From Longitalea luteola (GTDB lineage: Bacteria; Bacteroidota; Bacteroidia; Chitinophagales; Chitinophagaceae), in assembly GCF_017356035.1 (NCBI RefSeq), contig NZ_JAFIQX010000002.1, positions 372,001-436,000 of the forward strand: a DNA stretch of 64,000 nucleotides, read 5' to 3'. Positions 43,452 through 51,937 of the stretch are shown here, in pieces. Under the pieces are notes generated by a model, which did no database searches, was not told the DNA's origin, and saw nothing but the letters and a program-made list of their open reading frames with translations. Position 1 is the stretch's first letter; the number at the start of each line of letters is the position of its first letter. Both the position numbers and the translations under genes were made by a program.

Positions 43452-44063
43452 ATGACTGCTACCAAGACTGAATACCAGAAATTCTTTCCCGACCATTTTA
43501 CTTTGGAAACCCCGCGGGTGTTGTTACGATTGATGACGCAACAGGACTTTGACCTGCTGTTGCCCCTGACCAAAGACCAGTCGATATGGAAATATTTTAC
43601 CAATGACCTCAGCAAAGAGCAGGAGTTGAGCAACTGGATGCAGAAACTGCTGGCTGAACGGGCGCAGGAAGTAAGAATGCCTTTTGTCGTTATCGACAAA
43701 CATTCCAATGAAATATGCGGCTGCACCAGCTACCTGAACATTTCTTTTTACGACAAACGGCTCGAAATAGGAAGTACCTGGCTTGGCACTTCGTTTATGG
43801 GCACCGGCGTAAACCGCGAGGCAAAATTCGCCCTGCTTTCTTTTGCATTTGAAGTGATGAAAATGGAGCGGGTTGAAATAAAGACCGATAACCTGAATGA
43901 ACGGGCTAAAGCCGCCTTGTTAAAAGTAGGCATGAAGCCTGAAGGCGTTTTGCGCAGCCATATGCTCATGCATGATAACCGCCGGCGCGACAGCATTTAT
44001 TTCAGTATTTTAAAAAGCGAATGGGAAGAAAGGAAATTGCATTTTTTCCCGGAAATGCTTTGA
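43452..44063 (+). CDS. GNAT family N-acetyltransferase (RimJ/RimL type)
   Basis: This 203-residue protein has the GNAT fold: LETPRVLLRLMTQQDFDLLLP at the start, IEIGSTWLG-like strand (LEIGSTWLGTSFMGTGVNREAK) for acetyl-CoA binding, and VEIKTDNLNERAKAALLKVGMKPEGVL, which is typical of RimJ/RimL protein N-acetyltransferases. It may acetylate a ribosomal protein N-terminus or a small amine. The gene ends just before a large repeat array; codons beyond 44063 in other frames are repeat and not coding. Confidence 0.92.
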   Translation: MTATKTEYQKFFPDHFTLETPRVLLRLMTQQDFDLLLPLTKDQSIWKYFTNDLSKEQELSNWMQKLLAERAQEVRMPFVVIDKHSNEICGCTSYLNISFYDKRLEIGSTWLGTSFMGTGVNREAKFALLSFAFEVMKMERVEIKTDNLNERAKAALLKVGMKPEGVLRSHMLMHDNRRRDSIYFSILKSEWEERKLHFFPEML

Positions 44064-44068
44064 CATAC

Positions 44069-44555
44069 AAAACCCCTAGAACCAAACCCCAGGAACCAAA
44101 TTACAAGAACCAAAAAAGCACCAAAAGCCAAAAGCCCAATTCCGAAAGCGAAATTCCAGGAACCAAATTCCTAAAGCCAAACCCCAGGAACCAAATTACA
44201 AGAACCAAAAAAGCCCCAATTACGCAATTTCAAGGGCCAAAGAAGCAGCCAAAATGCAAATCTCAGGAGCCAGAGAAGCACCAAATTCAATTTAGAACCT
44301 TCAAAACGCAAAATCCGAAAAACCTCTATTATTGAGGCTTTTTTCTTGGAGCTTCATTTTGTGATTTATTTGGACCTTTGCGATTTGAGATTTCTTTGGG
44401 TCTTGCGATTTGTGATTTGAGATTTTCCCTTGGGTCTTGCGATTTGAGTTTTGAGATTTTCCTTGGGTCTTGCGATTTGTGATTTGAGATTTTCCCTTGG
44501 GCCTTGTGATTTGAGATTTGAGATTTCCTTGGGTCTTGCGATTTGAGATTTCTTC
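44069..44555. repeat. Large bipartite heptad-phased array (copy 1)
   Basis: Left part, 44069-44325: 7-base units such as AACCAAA, TTACAAG, AACCAAA, AAAGCAC, AGCCAAA, CCCCAGG repeat in phase. Right part, 44345-44555: units such as TTGGGTC, TTGCGAT, TTGTGAT, TTGAGAT, TTTCCCT repeat, forming a unit of about 34-35 bases three to four times. The right part resembles the reverse complement of the left. It fills the space between the GNAT gene and rnhB, whose ends converge here. The same composite occurs inverted at 62054-62860. Confidence 0.85.
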
Positions 44556-45155
44556 TTACATATCCAGTTGCAATTGGTTCGAAGTGCACTGGAATGAACG
44601 GCGGTGGTAGGGGGTTAAGCCAAACTCATCAATGGCCCTGCGGTGCTCGGGTGTGCCATAGCCCTTGTTGGTATTCCATTTATATTGCGGGAATTCGCTG
44701 TGGAGGTTCCGCATAAAATCATCGCGATAGGTTTTGGCCAGTATGCTGGCAGCTGCAATAGAGGCATATTCCCCATCGCCCTGCACGATACATTGATGCG
44801 GCACCCGCTTGTACTTGGTGAATCTGTTGCCGTCGATAATGAGGAACTGGGCTTTCTTTTGCAATTTGGCGATCGCCAGGTGCATAGCCTTGAAAGAAGC
44901 GTTCAGAATATTGATGCGGTCAATTTCTTCATGATCTACCATGGCCACCTGGTAACAAACGGCATTTTTTTCAATAAAACTTCTTAATTCATACCGGTCT
45001 TCCTCATTCACCTGTTTGGAATCATTCAGCTTTTCGTGAAAAAATCCTTCCGGCAGAATTACGGCGGCAGCGAATACCGGACCAGCCAAACAGCCGCGGC
45101 CAGCCTCATCGCAGCCAGCTTCAAGCAGTTCGGTTTGGTAGAATACTTTGAGCAA
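44556..45155 (-). CDS. rnhB: Ribonuclease HII
   Basis: This 199-residue enzyme cleaves RNA in RNA-DNA hybrids and removes single ribonucleotides from DNA. The acidic active site is visible: GCDEAGRGCLAGP (Asp and Glu), FLIIDGNRF (Asp) and a later ILAKTYRDDFM (Asp). Length is normal. Its stop codon overlaps the edge of the repeat array. It diverges from the Crp/Fnr regulator of the sulfur island. Confidence 0.95.
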   Translation of the reverse strand: MLKVFYQTELLEAGCDEAGRGCLAGPVFAAAVILPEGFFHEKLNDSKQVNEEDRYELRSFIEKNAVCYQVAMVDHEEIDRINILNASFKAMHLAIAKLQKKAQFLIIDGNRFTKYKRVPHQCIVQGDGEYASIAAASILAKTYRDDFMRNLHSEFPQYKWNTNKGYGTPEHRRAIDEFGLTPYHRRSFQCTSNQLQLDM

Positions 45156-45241
45156 TTGGTTTTATTTGGCTCAAAAATAAGGTATGGCTGTATTTAAATT
45201 TTATTTACCAACTTTGTTTTTTTACACATCACATTCCCAAT

Positions 45242-45874
45242 ATGGAAATAAGCGCAATACCCCGGCTATTCCCCGCTTTTGAAAAAGAACTGCAACGTGA
45301 AATCCAGGAGCAGGGCGAGATCCGCTTTTTTAAAACGGAGGAGCAACTGATGCGTACCGGGCAATATTTCCGGTCAACCATGTTGATCTTGAACGGACTG
45401 GTAAAAATTTACCGGGAAGACGACGATGGCAATGAGTTTTTCATGTACTATTTGCAACCAGGTCAGGCATGCGCATTATCCATGGTGTGTGCGGCAGAAC
45501 ATAAACGAAGTGCCATTATGGCAAAGGCCGTAAAGGAAACTGAAATAATTGCTATTCCATTACATTTTATGGAAGAGTGGATGGGTAAATACAAAAGCTG
45601 GAATCATTTTGTGATCGGAACCTATCGCGCACGGTTCGAAGAACTGTTAAGCACCATCGATCATATCGCCTTCCGCGGTATGGATGAGCGGCTGGAGTTC
45701 TACCTGAAAAAACACCAGGATACTATGGGTACCAATCTGATCGCCCTCAATCACCAGGAAATTGCCAATGAATTGAATTCTTCCCGGGAAGTAGTATCGA
45801 GGCTGCTTAAAAAAATGGAACAATTCGGCAAGGTGAAGCTGCACCGGAATGCCATTGAAATTATTCAATTGTAA
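45242..45874 (+). CDS. Crp/Fnr family regulator with a CxxxxxC pair, heading the sulfur island
   Basis: This 210-residue protein has an N-terminal cyclic-nucleotide-binding-like beta-barrel and a C-terminal winged helix (LNHQEIANELNSSREVVSRLLKKMEQFG). It lacks the FNR iron-sulfur cysteine cluster and an obvious cAMP pocket. In the sensor domain, QPGQACALSMVC holds Cys77 and Cys83. Paired cysteines at this place could sense persulfide or redox state; that is inference from the neighbours (CstB-like, TauE, YeeE, TsdA). It is the first gene of a same-strand series and its own unit may end near 45930. Confidence 0.88.
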   Translation: MEISAIPRLFPAFEKELQREIQEQGEIRFFKTEEQLMRTGQYFRSTMLILNGLVKIYREDDDGNEFFMYYLQPGQACALSMVCAAEHKRSAIMAKAVKETEIIAIPLHFMEEWMGKYKSWNHFVIGTYRARFEELLSTIDHIAFRGMDERLEFYLKKHQDTMGTNLIALNHQEIANELNSSREVVSRLLKKMEQFGKVKLHRNAIEIIQL

Positions 45875-45991
45875 CCGGTATGTATTAAAAGCTGTTGAAT
45901 CTTTATCCCGGTTATTTTAACATACCTTAATCGATAGAACGAAAACTTAGAAAATATTTCTCCGTTCGCAAAGGCCATTAGTCTATCCGTT

Positions 45992-46093
45992 ATGACTACA
46001 ATCATCCTTACTGTGACCTTCGTCACCTATGGCATTTTTATTTTAGCGCACCTTCATGAAATGATGCATGATCAGGATGCCATACCCGGTTAA
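45992..46093 (+). CDS. 33-residue single-helix membrane peptide
   Basis: This small frame starts at ATG 45992 and reads MTTIILTVTFVTYGIFILAH followed by a His/Met/Asp-rich tail with two HxxM-type groups (HLHEMMHDQD). It has one clear membrane helix and a metal-binding-like tail. It lies between the Crp/Fnr gene and the TauE gene with normal spacing (54 bases to the next start). It is judged likely real by composition and position, but no homologue is known to me. Confidence 0.5.
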   Translation: MTTIILTVTFVTYGIFILAHLHEMMHDQDAIPG

Positions 46094-46147
46094 CTGTGCA
46101 TGATCATTTAAAACCTTTGTGTTTTGCATTATTGAATTTTTACTTAC

Positions 46148-46939
46148 ATGGAAATAGCCGGTTATTTAGCAGCCGTATTAATTGGCGCATCGTTAGGCTT
46201 AATAGGTGGAGGGGGTTCCATACTCACCGTACCGGTATTTGTATACCTGTTGCATGTGCATCCGGTGTTGGCCACTACCTATTCATTATTTGTTGTAGGA
46301 AGCTGCAGCCTTGTTGGCGGCGCCCGGGCATATTCCAAAAAACTGATCGACTTTCATGTTGTGGTTTCTTTCGGTCTTCCCTCCCTGTTATCGGTATTTT
46401 TAGTACGGCGGTATATACTGCCAGCGATCCCCGATCGTTTATTTGCTATTGGTGACCTCGTGATAACAAAAGGTATTTTTTTAATGGTGCTGTTCGCCCT
46501 GCTCATGTTGGTTGCTGCGGTGTCAATGATCAGGTCGGCAGAGACGGCGCCTGCGCCTGCTATGTATAAAGAGCGAACTCGCGGCCTTTTGTTGCAGGGA
46601 TTGTTGATTGGCGCTATTACCGGTTTACTGGGCGCAGGTGGCGGATTTTTGATCATTCCGGCCCTGGTGCTGATCAGCCGGCTGCCCATGAAAATAGCCG
46701 TTGGCTCCTCATTGACGATCATGGCTATCAGTTCGTTCTTTGGATTTTTCAGTACGCTGTCGCATTATACCATAAACTGGGGGCAGTTACTGGTCTTTAC
46801 CGCTATTGCCGTAGGGGGCATTTTTATGGGCACAGCTTTAAGTGATAAAATTCCCGGGCAGCAATTGAAGAGAGGATTTGGCTGGTTTGTGCTGGCGACA
46901 GGATTGTTTATATTGGTACATGAACTATTATTTACATAA
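46148..46939 (+). CDS. TSUP/TauE/SafE sulfite or sulfur-compound exporter
   Basis: This 263-residue membrane protein has about eight helices and two homologous halves: GASLGLIGGGGSILTVPVFVY near residue 12 and GAITGLLGAGGGFLIIPALV near residue 158, the TauE signature. Family members move sulfite, sulfoacetate or other sulfur anions across the inner membrane. Next to a persulfide dioxygenase-type protein, export of sulfite is the natural role. It is followed by the CstB-like gene 95 bases later. Confidence 0.92.
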   Translation: MEIAGYLAAVLIGASLGLIGGGGSILTVPVFVYLLHVHPVLATTYSLFVVGSCSLVGGARAYSKKLIDFHVVVSFGLPSLLSVFLVRRYILPAIPDRLFAIGDLVITKGIFLMVLFALLMLVAAVSMIRSAETAPAPAMYKERTRGLLLQGLLIGAITGLLGAGGGFLIIPALVLISRLPMKIAVGSSLTIMAISSFFGFFSTLSHYTINWGQLLVFTAIAVGGIFMGTALSDKIPGQQLKRGFGWFVLATGLFILVHELLFT

Positions 46940-47034
46940 GGATCCTGTTTACTGTTAACAGGCTCTGTGATAAAAGTCATATTCTATTAAAACCATAAAA
47001 CAGAAATTGCGTTGATTATTTAAACAGCATTGTT

Positions 47035-48453
47035 ATGAAGATAGAACAAATTTATACGGGTTGCCTGGCACAAGGTGCGTATTATATAGAAAGTGAAGGC
47101 GAAGCTGTGGTGATTGACCCTTTGCGGGAAATTGATTCCTATATACAAAAAGCTGCACGCAATGGCGCGACTATAAAATATGTTTTTGAAACTCACTTTC
47201 ATGCTGATTTTGTATCGGGGCACCTCGATCTGGCAAAAGCTACAGGGGCAACCATTGTATATGGTCCAACAGCCACGCCGTCGTTCAATGCACATATCGC
47301 GCGCGATGGTGAAGTTTTTACAGTTGGCAGATTGACATTTACAGTTTTGCATACCCCTGGCCATACCATGGAAAGCAGCTGTTACCTGCTGAAAGACGAG
47401 CAGGGCAAAGAAGTGGCCCTGTTCAGCGGCGATACCTTGTTTATCGGAGATGTTGGCCGTCCTGATCTGGCGCAAAAAGCCGATCATATTACACAGGAAG
47501 ACCTGGCTGGTTTATTATACGATTCATTGCGGAGCAAGATCATGCCCCTGCCCGATACAGTCACCGTTTATCCGGCGCATGGCGCCGGCAGCGCCTGCGG
47601 TAAGAACATGAGTAAGGAAACTACCGATACATTGGGACATCAGAAAGAGACCAATTATGCATTGCGCGCTGATATGACCAAAGAACAATTCATTAAAGAA
47701 GTTACCACCGGCTTAACAGCGCCGCCACAATATTTTCCGCTGAATGTACAACTGAACAAACAGGGTTATGAGAGCATTACGGAAGTCATAAGAAAGGGTA
47801 CGCATCCGCTGGGCGTGGAAGCATTTGAAGCGGCTGCCAATGAGACCAATGCCCTGATGCTGGATACCCGCGATCCGCAGGTGTTTGCGAAAGGATTTAT
47901 TCCCAATTCGATCAATATTGGTATCGATGGCAATTTTGCGCCCTGGGTAGGAGCGCTTATTCCCGATATCAAACAAGCGATATTGATCATAGCCGAAGAA
48001 GGCCGCGAGGAAGAAGTGGTTACCCGCCTGGCCCGCGTTGGTTATGATAATGCCATTGGTTACCTGGCCGGAGGGCTGGAGGCATGGAAAAAAGCAGGTA
48101 AGGAAATTGATACCATTACTTCGGTCAGTGCCGAAGAGCTGGCTGCTATTTATGAAGCAAACCCCGATATAAATGTGTTGGATGTACGTAAAAACAGTGA
48201 GTACGATGCAGAGCATATTAAAGGGGCGGTAAATGCCAGTCTGGATTTTGTAAACGATAGCATGCAACAGGTGGATAAAGATAAGACCTGGTATGTGCAT
48301 TGTGCAGGCGGTTACCGGTCGATGATCTTTGCGTCTATCTTAAAAGCCAGGGGCTTCGACAATCTCATAGATGTAAAAGGCGGATTTAAGGCCATGAAAG
48401 AATCAGGTAAGTTCCCGGTAACCGACTATGTTTGTCCTACCACGATGTTGTAG
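47035..48453 (+). CDS. CstB-like persulfide dioxygenase-rhodanese fusion
   Basis: This 472-residue protein has an ETHE1-type metallo-beta-lactamase domain (residues 1-240: ETHFHADFVSGHLDL with His54, His56, Asp58; HTPGHTMESSCYLL; SGDTLFIGDVGRPDL). Next comes a rhodanese fold without active cysteine (residues about 265-360, LIIAEEGREEEV at the catalytic loop). The last domain is an active rhodanese with Cys423 in HCAGGYRS. This is the order of Staphylococcus CstB, which oxidises persulfides and makes thiosulfate. Likely substrates are glutathione-, CoA- or bacillithiol-type persulfides. A terminator follows at 48489. Confidence 0.93.
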   Translation: MKIEQIYTGCLAQGAYYIESEGEAVVIDPLREIDSYIQKAARNGATIKYVFETHFHADFVSGHLDLAKATGATIVYGPTATPSFNAHIARDGEVFTVGRLTFTVLHTPGHTMESSCYLLKDEQGKEVALFSGDTLFIGDVGRPDLAQKADHITQEDLAGLLYDSLRSKIMPLPDTVTVYPAHGAGSACGKNMSKETTDTLGHQKETNYALRADMTKEQFIKEVTTGLTAPPQYFPLNVQLNKQGYESITEVIRKGTHPLGVEAFEAAANETNALMLDTRDPQVFAKGFIPNSINIGIDGNFAPWVGALIPDIKQAILIIAEEGREEEVVTRLARVGYDNAIGYLAGGLEAWKKAGKEIDTITSVSAEELAAIYEANPDINVLDVRKNSEYDAEHIKGAVNASLDFVNDSMQQVDKDKTWYVHCAGGYRSMIFASILKARGFDNLIDVKGGFKAMKESGKFPVTDYVCPTTML

Positions 48454-48488
48454 GTTAAAAACCTGACCGGAAATTTTCATTAACTTAT

Positions 48489-48520
48489 AGCTGTGTGATT
48501 TATGTCGCACAGCTTTTTTT
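48489..48520 (+). terminator. Terminator after the CstB-like gene
   Basis: AGCTGTGTG (48489-48497) pairs with CGCACAGCT (48506-48514), including one G-U pair, followed by a run of T. Confidence 0.85.
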
Positions 48521-48554
48521 ATGAAACCACCATATTTACCAAAATTTAGTCAGT

Positions 48555-49124
48555 ATGCAAATTTGGGAATGGATAAAACAACCCTGGCCCTGGTATGTGG
48601 CGGGCCCGTTGATCGGACTGGTTGTTCCGCTTCTGTTGATCATGGGTAATAAAACATTTGGGGTGTCGTCTTCATTACGGCATCTTTGTGCAGCCTGTAT
48701 CCCGGCTAATATTCCTTTTTTTAAATACAACTGGCGAAAAGAAAGCTGGAACCTGTTTTTTGTGGCCGGCATTGTACTGGGCGCCATGCTTGCTGCCGGT
48801 TTGTTAAATAATGGAGAACCAATTGCCGTAAACCCGCAGCTAAAAGACGAATTGCAACAGTATAATATTCAAAACTATTCGTCGCTGGTGCCGCTCGATC
48901 TGTTTAACTGGCCTTCCCTCTTCACCATACGCGGTTTTATATTGATGGTAATAGGCGGTTTCCTGGTAGGCTTCGGAACCCGGTATGCCGGCGGCTGTAC
49001 GTCTGGTCATGCCATCATGGGACTGTCGAACCTGCAATGGCCATCTTTGGTGGCTACCTGTTGTTTTATGATCGGTGGTTTTGTTACTGCCAATCTGGTT
49101 ATTCCTGTTGTATTAAACCTGTAA
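48555..49124 (+). CDS. YeeE/YedE (TsuA-like) sulfur transporter, first half
   Basis: This 189-residue membrane protein has about five helices. It has the motif FGVSSSLRHLCAACIP near the N-terminus and GFGTRYAGGCTSGHAIMGLSNLQ, the conserved Cys loop of YeeE/YedE thiosulfate transporters. With the next gene it makes up a complete transporter in two parts. It probably imports thiosulfate or another sulfane compound. It starts 34 bases after the preceding terminator, so the pair has its own promoter. Confidence 0.92.
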   Translation: MQIWEWIKQPWPWYVAGPLIGLVVPLLLIMGNKTFGVSSSLRHLCAACIPANIPFFKYNWRKESWNLFFVAGIVLGAMLAAGLLNNGEPIAVNPQLKDELQQYNIQNYSSLVPLDLFNWPSLFTIRGFILMVIGGFLVGFGTRYAGGCTSGHAIMGLSNLQWPSLVATCCFMIGGFVTANLVIPVVLNL

Positions 49125-49134
49125 AGTTGAGCCC

Positions 49135-49662
49135 ATGCAAACAAGAGACATCATATCAAAACCTGTAACAGTCAAAGAGACCAATACTGATTTTGAAGTA
49201 CGTTCACTGGATACAATATGTATCAATGAATCGCGTATACAACATCCCTGGTGGCATTCGATAAAATACCTGGTGGCGGGATTCTTGTTTGGAATACTGT
49301 TGGTGAAAGCAGAAGTAGTGTCCTGGTTCCGCATCCAGGAAATGTTCCGCCTGCAAAATTTTCACATGTACGGGGTCATTGGAACCGCTGTGGTAACAGG
49401 CATTATTTCGGTATGGCTGATCAAAAAATTCAAAGTGAAAACAATATATGGCGAGCCTATTGAATTGCATCCAAAACAATTCAATAAGGGACAAATATAT
49501 GGCGGACTGTTATTTGGCGCGGGTTGGGCGTTAACCGGAGCATGCCCCGGGCCGCTGTATGCATTGATAGGTACAGGCGCCACGGTGATCATTGTTACCC
49601 TGTTAAGCGCCATTGCAGGCACCTGGGTTTATGGTCTGCTGCGTGAAAAATTGCCACATTAA
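49135..49662 (+). CDS. YeeE/YedE family protein (DUF6691-like), second half
   Basis: This 175-residue membrane protein complements the previous one. After a 35-residue N-terminal segment it has four helices, with GAGWALTGACPGPLYALIGTGA holding the second conserved Cys loop. It begins 10 bases after the first half stops, so they are cotranscribed and probably form one channel. The two-gene form is common in proteobacteria and Bacteroidota with thiosulfate or persulfide genes. Confidence 0.9.
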   Translation: MQTRDIISKPVTVKETNTDFEVRSLDTICINESRIQHPWWHSIKYLVAGFLFGILLVKAEVVSWFRIQEMFRLQNFHMYGVIGTAVVTGIISVWLIKKFKVKTIYGEPIELHPKQFNKGQIYGGLLFGAGWALTGACPGPLYALIGTGATVIIVTLLSAIAGTWVYGLLREKLPH

Positions 49663-50066
49663 TTTGGTGGCTTATATATAGAATAAGTATCTTTAATAAG
49701 GATTTAATGTACTTCTAATATACAGACCAGGCGAGCGGAGATCCCATCTTTTACGGCTTTGCATTAGTGAACCTCATCCACTCAATTATTATAACTGCAA
49801 GAACCCCTGCAGTACCCAGCCGTCTCCTACCTACTGAATAACCATAATCGGGGATTTTTACATCGAGGTTATCATTTGTACCAACGCAAGGGAATGTTGC
49901 GATGCATTGGGCTACTCCATGAATGCGTTGTCCATGTTCTGTGCCGGTAGGTTACCGGCCCTTACTTCCTTACCTGTACATACCGGTCTGCCCTATTAAC
50001 TACGATATGGGTTCAATATGTATTTGAGACTATTTCATCTTCTTCTTTCACTAAAATTGGCTGTAT
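49663..50066. other. 404-base gene-free leader with a start-less open frame and a hairpin
   Basis: No gene with a start is visible. A perfect hairpin, GCCGGTA-GGT-TACCGGC, lies at 49943-49959. On the minus strand a frame of 66 codons stays open from 49951 to the stop at 49751 but has no start codon; it may be a relic of a gene. TATCTTTA near 49690 resembles a -7 element and would give the next gene a leader of about 370 bases. Confidence 0.45.
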
Positions 50067-50759
50067 ATGCAAACCAACAATGTAAATGCTGAATCGCGCC
50101 GCGACTTTTTAGGTAAACTGGCCGCTGGTGCGGCTGCTTTAGGTACAGTTTCTTTAACTCCGTTCCAGATGCAGGCAGCGCCTGAACATCCCGACAATGA
50201 ATTTGCAGATGTGGAAGCCTGGTTCAATAAAATAAAAGGGAAACATCGCATCGTATTCGATGCTACACAACCTCATGAACTAATGCCCTTTGCATGGCCA
50301 AAAGTTTTTTTGCTTACGAATGCCGCCACCGGAACGCCTGAAAAGGATTGCAGTGTGGTCGTAGTGCTTCGGCACGATGCCATTCCTTATGCACTGCAGA
50401 GCGATCTGTGGTCGAAATACAAAATGGGTGAGTTGTTCAAGGCACATGATCCTGTTACGAAACAACCGGCTACCATGAATCCGTTCTGGAAACCCAAAGA
50501 AGATTATAAAATACCAGGCATTGGAAGTGTGCCCATTGCTATTAATCAATTGCAGGATAACGGCGTTATGTTCTGCGTGTGCAATATGGCGATAACCGTT
50601 TACAGTGCAGTGGCGGCAGAAGCAATGAATATGGATGCAGAAACCGTGAAGAAAGAATGGCTGGCCGGGGTGTTACCAAACATCCAGGTCGTTCCTTCCG
50701 GTGTATGGGCATTAGGCCGTGCACAGGAAAAAGGCTGTACTTACTGCTTTGCGGGTTAG
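50067..50759 (+). CDS. Tat-exported DsrE-like sulfur-relay protein
   Basis: This 230-residue protein has a twin-arginine signal (ESRRDFLGKLAAGAAALGTV) and a DsrE/DsrF-like domain: HRIVFDATQPHE, VVVVLRHDAIPYAL, a Cys pair in GVMFCVCNMAITVYS, VVPSGVWALGRAQEKGC and a C-terminal CTYC. Exported DsrE-like proteins with conserved cysteines may carry sulfane sulfur in the periplasm; that is inference. It stands between the transporter pair and the TsdA-like cytochrome in the sulfur island. Length is larger than simple DsrE. Confidence 0.8.
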   Translation: MQTNNVNAESRRDFLGKLAAGAAALGTVSLTPFQMQAAPEHPDNEFADVEAWFNKIKGKHRIVFDATQPHELMPFAWPKVFLLTNAATGTPEKDCSVVVVLRHDAIPYALQSDLWSKYKMGELFKAHDPVTKQPATMNPFWKPKEDYKIPGIGSVPIAINQLQDNGVMFCVCNMAITVYSAVAAEAMNMDAETVKKEWLAGVLPNIQVVPSGVWALGRAQEKGCTYCFAG

Positions 50760-50873
50760 TGTGGGCTGCCCTGAGAGGTTAAAACACATTCACTATGTGC
50801 AAGCTTAGATGAGCCGCCTTACAGGTCAACTGCCTTACCTTTCTTAAACCCCTTATTTACCGGGTTACACGTT

Positions 50874-50902
50874 GCATACCGGGTGTATTATATCCGGTAT
50901 GC
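50874..50902. promoter_or_regulatory. Inverted repeat upstream of the TsdA-like gene
   Basis: GCATACCGG (50874-50882) and CCGGTATGC (50894-50902) form a perfect 9-bp dyad with an 11-base centre, 27 bases before the start codon. It could be a regulator site or a leader hairpin. There is no T run, so it is not a terminator. Confidence 0.55.
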
Positions 50903-50929
50903 ACGCTAACCTGCATACTGCCTGCTGTT

Positions 50930-51919
50930 ATGAACCGTAAACTGGTAATTGGTATGTTGGCGATTGGTGCGCCTGTCGTCATTTGGCTGAACGTTTTTCA
51001 ACCTAAACCGGGTGGTATACAACAAAAAGCCACTCTGGTGGCGGCAAATGAACCGGAAATGCCGTGGCAGGCGCCCGATACGGCCGCTATTCCCCATACG
51101 GCTGCGGGTGATCAGATACGTTATGGCCGCGATCTTATTGCACGTACCTCTTTTTACCTGGGGCCGAAAGGAAAAGTAGCACACATTTCAAACGGGATGA
51201 ATTGCCAGAACTGTCACCTCGCTGCAGGCACTAAAGCGTGGGGAAATAATTATGGCGCTGTATCTTCTACCTATCCCAAATACCGCGACCGCAGCGGTAC
51301 CATTGAAACCATTGAAAAACGGATAAACGATTGCCTGGAACGAAGCCTTAATGGCAAGGCGCTGGATAGCAATAGCCGGGAAATGCGGGCCATTGTTGCG
51401 TATATGCACTGGTTAGGCACCAACGTGCCAAAAGGCAAAAAGCCACTGGGATCTGGTATTGCTGCTTTGAAATATATGGATCGCCCGGCTGATCCTGATA
51501 AAGGCAAAATAGTTTTTATCGAAAAATGCCAGCTTTGTCATGGCGCCAATGGCGCGGGTATGCCGGATACTGTTACTGGCAGCGGTTACCTGTACCCGCC
51601 GTTGTGGGGACCTGCCAGTTACAATATCGGCGCCGGGTTGTACCGGTTATCGCGAATGGCCGGTTATGTAAAGGACAATATGCCATACGGTGTTTCGCAC
51701 GGCAATTCGCAATTGACAGACGAACAGGCCTGGGATGTGGCGGCATTTATTAATGCGCAACCACATCCGTATAAAGACCTTTCAAAGGACTGGCCAAAGA
51801 AGAATACCAAACCCATTGATTATCCCTTCGGGCCATATGCTGATAGTTTTTCAGAACAGCAACATAAGTTTGGTCCGTTTGATCCCATTCAGCGGTCTGT
51901 GAAGACGAACAACAAATAA
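50930..51919 (+). CDS. TsdA-like diheme cytochrome, probable thiosulfate dehydrogenase
   Basis: This 329-residue exported protein has an N-terminal signal or anchor, two heme c motifs (CQNCH and CQLCH) and the TsdA marks: YRDRSGTIETIEKRINDCLE, whose Cys can be the axial ligand of the first heme, GYLYPPLWG, and the tail PIDYPFGPYADSFSEQQHKF. TsdA enzymes couple two thiosulfate molecules to tetrathionate in the periplasm and give electrons to cytochrome c, here plausibly to the oxidase at 1-7 kb. Some members act mainly as tetrathionate reductases. Confidence 0.9.
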   Translation: MNRKLVIGMLAIGAPVVIWLNVFQPKPGGIQQKATLVAANEPEMPWQAPDTAAIPHTAAGDQIRYGRDLIARTSFYLGPKGKVAHISNGMNCQNCHLAAGTKAWGNNYGAVSSTYPKYRDRSGTIETIEKRINDCLERSLNGKALDSNSREMRAIVAYMHWLGTNVPKGKKPLGSGIAALKYMDRPADPDKGKIVFIEKCQLCHGANGAGMPDTVTGSGYLYPPLWGPASYNIGAGLYRLSRMAGYVKDNMPYGVSHGNSQLTDEQAWDVAAFINAQPHPYKDLSKDWPKKNTKPIDYPFGPYADSFSEQQHKFGPFDPIQRSVKTNNK

Positions 51920-51937
51920 GAAACGGTTCTTTCCTTA

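Noticed and set aside
44021-44589. Open frames of 86-104 codons across the 44 kb array
   Set aside because: Same low-complexity origin as at 62 kb; they overlap the GNAT and rnhB genes and have no domain likeness.
48555-49662. A single YeeE gene broken by a frameshift
   Set aside because: Two-gene forms with this spacing are normal and each half has its own start and complete helices.
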